Shown one piece after another: positions 55,169 through 64,000 of a DNA stretch of 64,000 nucleotides. The DNA is from Frateuria_A sp051900415 (lineage in GTDB: Bacteria > Pseudomonadota > Gammaproteobacteria > Xanthomonadales > Rhodanobacteraceae), in assembly GCF_051900415.1 (NCBI RefSeq), contig NZ_JBHZGL010000008.1, positions 109,403 through 173,402 on the forward strand. The letters are read 5' to 3'. Position numbers and translations under genes: made by a program. Every line of letters begins with the position of its first letter. The stretch's first letter is position 1. Below the pieces are notes generated by a model, which was given only the letters and a program-made list of their open reading frames with translations, did no database searches and had not been told where the DNA came from.

Positions 55169-55594
55169 TCAATGAGATAAACCGGGATACGGCGGCCGAC
55201 CCTCGTCGGCGACGGCGCAGGCGCGGGCGTTCTTGGCGCGCGCATCGGCGATGGCCGCCAGCAGCGCCTTGCGGTCGTACGGTTTGGGAAGGAAGGTGGC
55301 GGTCGGGCCCAACCGTTCGCTGGAGGCCTCCGGATCGCCGGAAATCACCACGACGGCCGCGTTCGATCCGCGCCGGCGCAGCTCCTCGGTCATGCTGATG
55401 CCATCCTGGCCGCCGCCGATGTTGACGTCGGTGACGATCACGTCGATCCCGGGCTGTTCGTCCATCAGGCGGATGCCGGTGCTGGCGTCGCGCGCGGAGA
55501 GCACCTGGTAGCCGGCCGCGTCGAGCAGCAGCGCCATGACCTCGCGCGTGTCCGAGTCGTCTTCCACCAGCAACACAAGGTTGTCCTTCGCCAT
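55169..55594 (-). CDS. Single-domain response regulator
   Basis: 141 residues from ATG 55594 with GGGAGGTG upstream. A receiver domain fills the protein: LLVEDDSDTREVM, phospho-Asp in VIVTDVNIGGGQDG, the Ser/Thr in VVVISGDPEA and Lys in FLPKPYD. No output domain. It is 81 nt upstream of the hybrid kinase and probably receives phosphate from it, like CheY- or DivK-type intermediates in a relay. Confidence 0.92.
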   Translation of the reverse strand: MAKDNLVLLVEDDSDTREVMALLLDAAGYQVLSARDASTGIRLMDEQPGIDVIVTDVNIGGGQDGISMTEELRRRGSNAAVVVISGDPEASSERLGPTATFLPKPYDRKALLAAIADARAKNARACAVADEGRPPYPGLSH

Positions 55595-55952
55595 GACACC
55601 TCCCACACCCGCACGCGCGGCCCGAACCGTGAATCCTGACCATACAGAAGTGAGGGAAGCGTGCAGGCCAAAGCATTGCTGCGTCAAGCATTAAGCATGC
55701 GAACTTCGGTATCGGGTTCAGAAATGTTCACCACCCGTGCAACCGCTTCCGCCGCCGAGGCTGCTTGCCGGCCATTAAGCGGCCGTCAGTCGCCGATCAA
55801 CGGGCTCTTCGATACCGCGCGGCCTCGCAAGTCATTGAAGAAACGTAAGTTATTGCGACCGAATTACGACCCGGCCTTCACCCCGATGACGCCGGCTCTT
55901 CACCGCCGCCTGCCTAGGCTCTCTTTTTCCAGTGAAGGAGAGGAGCGGCAAC
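55595..55952. other. Divergent intergenic region between receiver and dehydrogenase genes
   Basis: 358 nt with no convincing gene. It must hold the promoters of both the signalling genes (minus) and the dehydrogenase operon (plus), but no close match to -35/-10 or sigma-54 consensus stands out. Confidence 0.5.
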
Positions 55953-56669
55953 GTGAACCACGATCCGGCACGCCGGGACTTCCTCAGGCTGATCGGCGTG
56001 ACGGTGCCGGCCGGCATGGTGTTGTGCGCCTGCGGGGGTAGCGGTACCGATGCGCACGGCGGCACCGCCAACGCCTTCTTCGCACCCGGGGAGATGGATT
56101 TCATCCAGGCCGCCACCGCGCGACTGATCCCCACCGATGCGCTGGGCCCGGGAGGCGACAAGGCCGGCATCCCCACCTTCCTCGACCTGCAACTGGCCGG
56201 CCCCTACGGTCGTGCCGAGCGCTGGTACATGCAGGGTCCGTGGCCCACTGGCATCAACGGCCAGGGCTACCAGTTGCGCTTCACCCCCGCCCAGCTCTAT
56301 CGCCAGGCGATCGCTGGCATCGACAAACACTGCCGCGGGAAGTACCAGCAGCCATTTGCCAAACTCACCGGCGACCAGCAGGACGAAGTGCTGCACGCGC
56401 TCGAGGGCGGCAAGGTCGACCTGGGCGACGTGCCCTCCACGACCTTCTTTAACCTGCTCTGGCAGAACACCCAGGAAGGCTTCCTGGCCGACCCGGCCTA
56501 CGGCGGCAACCGCGACTTCGCCGGCTGGAAACTGGTCGGCTTCCCGGGCCCCCGCTACAACTACGTGCGCGAGATCGGCGAATACGGCAAGCCCTACCAG
56601 CAGCCCTACGTCAGCCTGATCGGCCGCGTGCCCGGCGCGGCGCTCGCGCATGCCGGGGAGGCTTCCTGA
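55953..56669 (+). CDS. Gluconate 2-dehydrogenase subunit 3 family protein
   Basis: 238 residues. GTG 55953 is preferred over GTG 55932 because AGGAGAGGAG lies 6 nt before it. A Tat signal is present (ARRDFLRLIGVTVPAG), overlapping a lipobox-like VLCAC. The remainder matches the gamma/small subunit of FAD-dependent gluconate-type dehydrogenases (FIQAATARLIPTDALGPGGD, TFFNLLWQNTQEGFLADPAYGGNRD). This subunit escorts the flavoprotein to the periplasm through the Tat system. Its stop overlaps the GMC start (TGATG). Confidence 0.93.
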   Translation: MNHDPARRDFLRLIGVTVPAGMVLCACGGSGTDAHGGTANAFFAPGEMDFIQAATARLIPTDALGPGGDKAGIPTFLDLQLAGPYGRAERWYMQGPWPTGINGQGYQLRFTPAQLYRQAIAGIDKHCRGKYQQPFAKLTGDQQDEVLHALEGGKVDLGDVPSTTFFNLLWQNTQEGFLADPAYGGNRDFAGWKLVGFPGPRYNYVREIGEYGKPYQQPYVSLIGRVPGAALAHAGEAS

Positions 56670-58429
56670 TGGCGCGGCAGATGCCGCCCGTGGACGTGGT
56701 GCTGGTTGGCTTCGGCTGGACCGCCTCGATCATCGCGCAGGAGCTGACCGACGCCGGCGTGCAGGTGCTAGCACTGGAGCGCGGCGCCTGGCGCGACACC
56801 GTCCCGGACTTCGCCACCGACCACATCCAGGACGAACTGCGCTACGCGGTGCGCAAGCAGATCTTCGAATCGCCCGAGCGCGAGTCGCTCACCTTCCGCA
56901 ACAACGCCAGCCAGACCGCGCTGCCGATGCGCCATCTGGGTTCGTTCATGCCGGCGGCGGGCGTGGGCGGCGCCGGCGTGCACTGGAACGGCCAGTGCTG
57001 GCGCTTCCTGCCGCAGGATTTCGTGATCCGCTCGCATACCGAGCAGCGCTACGGCAAGGGTTTCATTCCCGCCGACATGAACCTGCAGGACTGGGGCGTC
57101 ACCTACGAGGAGCTGGAGCCGCACTACGACCGCTTCGAATACCTCTGCGGCATCTCCGGCCAGGCCGGCAACGTCAACGGCCAGCTGGTCGTCGGCGGCA
57201 ACCCGTTCGAAGGTGCGCGCAAGCGCGGCTATCCGCTGCCGCCGCTGGAACGCAGCGCTTCCACCGTGCTGTTCGACAAGGCTGCGCGCGAGGTGGGCTT
57301 CAAGCCGTTCCCGTGCCCGGCCGCCAACGCCTCGCGGCCGTACCGCAACCCGCTGGGCGTGCAGATGGGCCAGTGCACCTACTGCGGCTACTGCGAGTGG
57401 TTCGGCTGCGGCAACTATTCCAAGGCGAGCCCGCAAACGACCATCCTTCCGGTGCTGCTGAAGAAGGACAACTTCCACTTCCGCACGCACTGCAACGTCA
57501 CCCGCGTCAACACCGATTCGACCGGCAAGCGCGCCACCGGCGTCACTTACGTCGACGTCGAGGGCAACGAGTTCGAGCAGCCGGCGCAGATGGTGGTGCT
57601 GTGCGCGTTCGCCCAGCACAACGTGCACCTGCTGCTGCTTTCGAAGATCGGCCAGCCGTATGACCCGATGTCGAACACCGGCGTGGTCGGGCGCAACTAT
57701 GCCTACCAGATCACTTCCTCCGTCGACGTCTTCCAGAAGGAGCGGCTGAACCCGTTCATGGGCGCCGGCGCGCTCGGGCAGGCGATCGACGAGTTCAACG
57801 GCGACAACTTCGACCACGGCCCGCACGGTTTCGTCGGCGGCGGCTACATCGCGCTGTGGAACACGGGCGGGCGGCCGATCCTGCAGCACTACCTGCCGGA
57901 AAACGCGCCCAAGTGGGGCGCCGGCTGGAAGAAGGCGATGCACGAGAACTACCTCACCGCCTGCTCGATCGCCACCCACGGCAGCGTGATGAGCTATCGC
58001 AACAGCTACCTGGACCTGGACCCGACCTGGCGCGACGTCTACGGCAATCCGCTGCTGCGGCTGACCTTCGACTTCCAGCCGAACGAGCTGAAGATGTCCG
58101 GCTTCCTCACCGACAAGGCCGCGCAGATCGGCCGCGCGATACCCGGCGCCGGCATCCACGAGAAGAAGCGCCAGGGTCCGTACTCGATCGTGCCTTACCA
58201 GACCACGCACAACACCGGCGGAGCCGTGATGGGCGACGATCCGAAGACCTCGGTGGTCAACCGCTACCTGCAGAGCTGGGACGTGCCCAACCTGTGGGTG
58301 ATGGGCGCGAGCGTGTTCCCGCAGAACGCCGGCTACAACCCGACCGGCACGGTCGGCGCGCTGACCTACTGGTCGGCGGAGGCGATGAAGCGGTATCTGA
58401 AGAATCCCGGCCCGCTGGTGACGACATGA
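56669..58429 (+). CDS. GMC oxidoreductase, flavoprotein subunit of gluconate 2-dehydrogenase-type enzyme
   Basis: 586 residues. The FAD-binding Rossmann motif is VVLVGFGWTASIIAQELTDA. The cysteine-rich CTYCGYCEWFGCGN is the expected 3Fe-4S ligand motif of three-subunit dehydrogenases. The C-terminal GMC signature includes HNTGGAVMGDDPKTS and NPTGTVGALTYWSAEAM. It oxidises a sugar acid, aldose or polyol in the periplasm and passes electrons to the cytochrome subunit encoded next. Substrate not fixed by sequence; gluconate, 2-ketogluconate, glucose or sorbitol are options. It has no signal of its own and relies on subunit 3. Confidence 0.94.
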   Translation: MARQMPPVDVVLVGFGWTASIIAQELTDAGVQVLALERGAWRDTVPDFATDHIQDELRYAVRKQIFESPERESLTFRNNASQTALPMRHLGSFMPAAGVGGAGVHWNGQCWRFLPQDFVIRSHTEQRYGKGFIPADMNLQDWGVTYEELEPHYDRFEYLCGISGQAGNVNGQLVVGGNPFEGARKRGYPLPPLERSASTVLFDKAAREVGFKPFPCPAANASRPYRNPLGVQMGQCTYCGYCEWFGCGNYSKASPQTTILPVLLKKDNFHFRTHCNVTRVNTDSTGKRATGVTYVDVEGNEFEQPAQMVVLCAFAQHNVHLLLLSKIGQPYDPMSNTGVVGRNYAYQITSSVDVFQKERLNPFMGAGALGQAIDEFNGDNFDHGPHGFVGGGYIALWNTGGRPILQHYLPENAPKWGAGWKKAMHENYLTACSIATHGSVMSYRNSYLDLDPTWRDVYGNPLLRLTFDFQPNELKMSGFLTDKAAQIGRAIPGAGIHEKKRQGPYSIVPYQTTHNTGGAVMGDDPKTSVVNRYLQSWDVPNLWVMGASVFPQNAGYNPTGTVGALTYWSAEAMKRYLKNPGPLVTT

Positions 58430-59850
58430 GCGCGCCGTTTGCCCGTTCCCCGCAAGGCTTCCCCCATCCGCCTGTCGGCACCTTCCCCCGTGGAACGGGG
58501 GAAGGCTCGGTGGGCGAGATCGCGAATCCTTCCCCCGTTCCACGGGGGAAGGTGCCCGGAGGGCGGATGGGGGCAAGCTTGCGCAAAGCCCTGGCCCTCG
58601 CGTCCCTGCTCCTGCTCGCCATGCTCTGCACCGCCTGCAGCCACGACCGCGACGCGGCCGCACCCTCGGCCATCAAGCTCGGCGAACGCATGAGCCCGGG
58701 ACCCTGGGGCGAGATCTCCCGCGGCCGCTATCTGGTGCGCGCGGGCGACTGCGAGGCCTGCCACACCGCCCCCGGCGGCAAGCCGTTCGCCGGCGACCGC
58801 GCCATCCCGACGCCATTCGGCACGATCTACTCCACCAACATCACGCCGGATCCGGAAACCGGCATCGGACGCTGGACCAACGAAGACTTCTATCGCGCCA
58901 TGCACGAGGGCATCGACCGCCAGGGCAACCACCTCTATCCAGCCTTCCCCTACCCCTGGTACACGAAGCTGAGCCGCGACGACGTGCTGTCGATCAAGGC
59001 CTACCTCGACACGCTCACGCCGGTGCGCCAGGTGGCCCGCCACAACGCGCTGCCCTGGCCGCTCGACCAGCGCGGGCTGATGGCGATGTGGAACGGCATG
59101 TACTTCGACGACGGTACCTACCAGAGCGACCCGAAGCGCTCGGCGCAGTGGAACCGCGGCGCCTACCTGGTCAATGGCCTGGGCCACTGCAGCGCCTGCC
59201 ATGGCGACAAGAACTTCGCCGGCGCTACCGACATGGACGACCCGCCCACCGGCGGCCACGCCGAGAACGCCTACGCGCCGAGCCTGGCTGGCGGCGTCCG
59301 CGATGGATTGGGCAGCTGGACCGAGCAGGACCTCGTGCAATATCTGGGCACCGGCCGTAACAGCCGCACCGCCGCCGCCGGGCCGATGGCCGAGGTGGTC
59401 GAGCAGTCGACCCAGTACCTGAGCAAGCCCGACCTGGAAGCCATCGCCGTCTACCTCAAGAGCCTGCCGGCGCCGAAGGACGCGTCGGTGGCCACGGTCG
59501 ACAAGGACACCCTCGATCGCGGCGCAGCGCTCTATGTGGACAACTGCGAAGGCTGCCACCTGAAGCAGGGCCAGGGCGAGATCGGCGCGTTCCCGCCGCT
59601 GCGGCAGAGTACCGCCGTGCAAGCCGCGAGCGCCGACACGCTGATCGGCGTGATCCTCGACGGCGCGCGCATTCCCAGGACCACGGCCGAGCCGACCGGC
59701 CTGGCGATGCAGGGCTTCGCCGATCACCTGAGCGATGCGCAGATCGCCGACCTGACCACCTATGTCCGCAACGCCTGGGGCAACCACGCGGAGGCGGTGG
59801 ATGCCGATGACGTGGAAGACCTGCGCGAAACGCTGCGCAAGTCGCCCTGA
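58426..59850 (+). CDS. Triheme cytochrome c subunit of the dehydrogenase, N-terminus invaded by a repeat
   Basis: Up to 474 residues. ATG 58426 overlaps the GMC stop (ATGA), the expected coupled start, but the next about 47 residues (PHPPVGTFPRGTGEG and so on) are translated repeat. The lipoprotein-type signal RKALALASLLLLAMLCTAC only follows after ATG 58567, which has GGAGGG three bases upstream, itself within the repeat. Three CxxCH heme sites are seen: CEACH, CSACH and CEGCH. It relays electrons from the flavoprotein to quinone or cytochrome oxidase at the periplasmic face. I favour use of 58567 or an internal start for a working signal peptide. Confidence 0.9.
   Translation: MSAPFARSPQGFPHPPVGTFPRGTGEGSVGEIANPSPVPRGKVPGGRMGASLRKALALASLLLLAMLCTACSHDRDAAAPSAIKLGERMSPGPWGEISRGRYLVRAGDCEACHTAPGGKPFAGDRAIPTPFGTIYSTNITPDPETGIGRWTNEDFYRAMHEGIDRQGNHLYPAFPYPWYTKLSRDDVLSIKAYLDTLTPVRQVARHNALPWPLDQRGLMAMWNGMYFDDGTYQSDPKRSAQWNRGAYLVNGLGHCSACHGDKNFAGATDMDDPPTGGHAENAYAPSLAGGVRDGLGSWTEQDLVQYLGTGRNSRTAAAGPMAEVVEQSTQYLSKPDLEAIAVYLKSLPAPKDASVATVDKDTLDRGAALYVDNCEGCHLKQGQGEIGAFPPLRQSTAVQAASADTLIGVILDGARIPRTTAEPTGLAMQGFADHLSDAQIADLTTYVRNAWGNHAEAVDADDVEDLRETLRKSP
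58454..58580. repeat. Large inverted repeat (CTTCCCCCG type) inside the cytochrome gene
   Basis: Left arm 58454-58505 and right arm 58528-58580 are near-perfect inverses. Each contains a hairpin CCTTCCCCCGTTCCACGGGG closed by GAAGG, followed by GGAGGGCGGATGGGGG-like sequence. The right arm supplies GGAGGG and ATG at 58567. A half-copy is at 17536-17596. Confidence 0.92.
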
Positions 59851-59857
59851 CGCTCTG

Positions 59858-60054
59858 CGCCCTCTCCCCTCCGGGGAGAGGGCTGGGGTGAGGGGCCGAG
59901 GCTCGCGGCAAGGTCGATCGCCCTGCCCCCCTCTGCCTCGGGGCGAGGGCCGGGCTCGCGGGAAGTTTCCCTGTGGAGTTCCCCGCAAGAGCGACCCCTC
60001 AGCTCAATCCTCTCCCCGGAGGGGAGAGGAGGCGAAGGTGGCGCTTCGCGCCGC
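59858..60054. repeat. CCCTCTCCCC-type compound repeat between cytochrome and actA genes
   Basis: Starts GCCCTCTCCCCTCCGGGGAG and ends with CCTCTCCCCGGAGGGGAGAG followed by GCGAAGGTGGCGCTTCGCGC. The same end sequence is seen in the copies inside the helicase. It fills most of the 288-nt gap before actA; nothing else is apparent there. Confidence 0.9.
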
Positions 60055-60138
60055 ACTACTAAATAAAACCGGGCTTCACGCCACCCCTGCGATGGTTGCT
60101 GTCGAACGCTCGCCTGAAAGGACCCACACGAGAGGGCG

Positions 60139-60786
60139 ATGACCCAGATCTTCCATCCGCGCTTCGGCCTGTTCGTCAAGCTCGCCGTGCTGGCCGTGCT
60201 GGTGCTCGCGAGCGCCGCGGTGCTGGCCTGGCGCGGCCTGACCAACGAACCGCACCGCATCGGCGAGGCCGTGGAACAACCCGTCCCCTTCAGCCACAAG
60301 CATCACGTCGGTGACGACGGCATCGACTGCCGCTACTGCCACGACACGGTGGAAACCTCGGCCTTCGCCGGGATGCCGCCAATCTCCACCTGCATGACCT
60401 GCCACTCGCAGCTCTACACCGACCAGGCCGTGTTGAAGCCCGTGGTCGAAAGCTGGCAGCGCGGCGTGGCGCTGCACTGGCAGCGGGTTCACCAGTTGCC
60501 CGACTTCGTCTACTTCAACCATTCGATCCACGTCGCCAAGGGCGTCGGCTGCGAAAGCTGCCACGGCCGCGTCGACCGCATGCCACTGACCATGCGCACG
60601 AAGTCGCTGTCGATGGAATGGTGCCTTGACTGCCATCGCGCGCCACAGAAATACCTGCGCCCGCGCGAGCAGGAATTCGCCATGGGCTGGCAGGCCGACG
60701 ACCAGGAAAAACTCGGCCTGGCGCTGATCAAGCGCTACCACATCGACACCCGCCGCCTGACGGACTGCTCGGTATGCCACCGATGA
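60139..60786 (+). CDS. actA: Alternative Complex III pentaheme cytochrome subunit ActA
   Basis: 215 residues. One N-terminal membrane segment (LFVKLAVLAVLVLASAAVLAW) anchors it. Five CxxCH heme sites are present: CRYCH, CMTCH, CESCH, CLDCH and CSVCH, with early distal histidines in PFSHKHHVG and YFNHSIHVAKG. Length and heme number match ActA of ACIII, a quinol:electron-carrier oxidoreductase that replaces the bc1 complex. The next gene is ActB, which confirms the operon. A palindromic repeat separates the two. Confidence 0.94.
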   Translation: MTQIFHPRFGLFVKLAVLAVLVLASAAVLAWRGLTNEPHRIGEAVEQPVPFSHKHHVGDDGIDCRYCHDTVETSAFAGMPPISTCMTCHSQLYTDQAVLKPVVESWQRGVALHWQRVHQLPDFVYFNHSIHVAKGVGCESCHGRVDRMPLTMRTKSLSMEWCLDCHRAPQKYLRPREQEFAMGWQADDQEKLGLALIKRYHIDTRRLTDCSVCHR

Positions 60787-60805
60787 GCCGCCAGAAGCCC
60801 CGCGC

Positions 60806-60871
60806 CCCTGTAGGAGCCCGCTGGCGGGCGATGCCTTTGAGAGCATCGCCCGCCAGCGGGCTCCTACAGGG
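60806..60871. repeat. TGTAGGAGC-type palindromic repeat, copy 4, between actA and actB
   Basis: CCCTGTAGGAGCCCGCTGGC to the mirrored GCCAGCGGGCTCCTACAGGG with an 8-nt loop. It fills most of the 109-nt gap and ends 24 nt before the actB start. Confidence 0.92.
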
Positions 60872-60895
60872 ACATGGCGCGATGGGAGCGCAGGC

Positions 60896-63819
<2,924 letters not shown>

Positions 63820-63823
<4 letters not shown>

Positions 63824-64000
63824 GCGCGTGCCTTCATATTCGCCATGATCAGGCTCCCTCTCCCCTCCGGGGAGAGGGTTGGGGTGAGGGGCCGGGGCTC
63901 GCCCGGAACGCCCAGTTCCTGCGTGGCTTTTTGCCGGGCGCTTGGCTTCGGGCCGCCCTCCCCGCAAGCCTCGGGGGGGGGGGGCCGGCCCCCCCCCCCC
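63820..64000 (+). CDS. Possible start of the next operon gene (actC), uncertain and running into a repeat
   Basis: ATG 63820 overlaps the actB stop by four bases, the usual arrangement in this operon, and the frame stays open to the end of the window. But after MSACLHIRHDQ the predicted residues are repeat translation (APSPLRGEGWGEG) and then a homopolymer artefact. No NrfD-like membrane sequence is reached. The true actC start may lie beyond the window. Confidence 0.15.
63850..63905. repeat. CCCTCTCCCC-type repeat after actB
   Basis: GCTCCCTCTCCCCTCCGGGG followed by AGAGGGTTGGGGTGAGGGGC, the same left end as the copy at 59858. It directly follows the actB stop and overlaps the predicted start region of the next gene. 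Confidence 0.88.
63973..64000. other. G12-CCGG-C12 palindrome at the window end
   Basis: Twelve G, CCGG and twelve C form a perfect 28-bp palindrome at the very end. It is unlike anything else in the window and is most simply a sequencing or assembly artefact at a contig edge. Confidence 0.7.

Overview
The window is about 64 kb of GC-rich chromosomal DNA. It most resembles a gammaproteobacterium of the Xanthomonadales (Rhodanobacteraceae/Xanthomonadaceae type). I infer this from Oar-like TonB-dependent receptors, TPR-sulfotransferases, an Entner-Doudoroff operon, an Alternative Complex III operon, and dense short palindromic repeats of the TGTAGGAGC, CGTAGGGTGGGC and CCCTCTCCCC types. No rRNA, tRNA, CRISPR array, phage or IS transposase gene was seen. 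The last 28 bases are a G12-CCGG-C12 palindrome, which suggests the window ends at a contig edge.

Layout. 1-3.6 kb: end of an S9 peptidase, a small membrane protein, an XRE-type regulator and a small unknown protein. 3.7-8.5 kb: a MarR-regulated EmrAB/OMF tripartite efflux operon. 8.5-17.3 kb: a PagL-like lipid A deacylase, an M16 peptidase pair, a DUF2239 protein, an MFS exporter and an orphan RND pump. 17.6-19.8 kb: a BtuB-type receptor behind a cobalamin riboswitch. 20-32.3 kb: two paralogous Oar-like TonB-dependent receptors with similar promoters and leaders, interleaved with three paralogous TPR-sulfotransferases whose catalytic signatures resemble tyrosylprotein sulfotransferases. 32.4-38.1 kb: a GntR/UTRA regulator divergent from zwf-pgl-edd-eda. 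38-47.5 kb: a DUF1272 protein, a DMT exporter, an S10 peptidase, an NTF2-like protein, a giant Lhr-type helicase carrying repeats in frame, and a monoacylglycerol-lipase-like hydrolase. 47.6-55.6 kb: an all-minus-strand stress and signalling block with a metallothionein, a DUF4142 protein, a KGG protein, a GAF/degenerate-kinase protein, an NtrC-type sigma-54 activator, a BON protein, a proline-rich protein, a hybrid histidine kinase and a lone receiver. 55.9-64 kb: a three-subunit periplasmic GMC dehydrogenase (gluconate 2-dehydrogenase type) followed by actA and actB of Alternative Complex III.

How parts may work together. The periplasmic dehydrogenase can feed electrons into a respiratory chain that includes ACIII, and the ED operon handles glucose and gluconate in the cytoplasm. 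The receptor/sulfotransferase block looks like a nutrient-uptake or surface-modification module whose ligand and sulfation target are unknown. The stress block has sigma-54-like promoter candidates next to a sigma-54 activator, so it may be a self-contained regulon controlling metal-binding and stress proteins.

The most unusual feature is how deeply the short repeats have entered genes. They sit in frame at three places inside the helicase, bring a candidate start codon to a cytochrome gene, provide CCG-TAG stop codons to three genes, and interrupt successive junctions of the respiratory operon.
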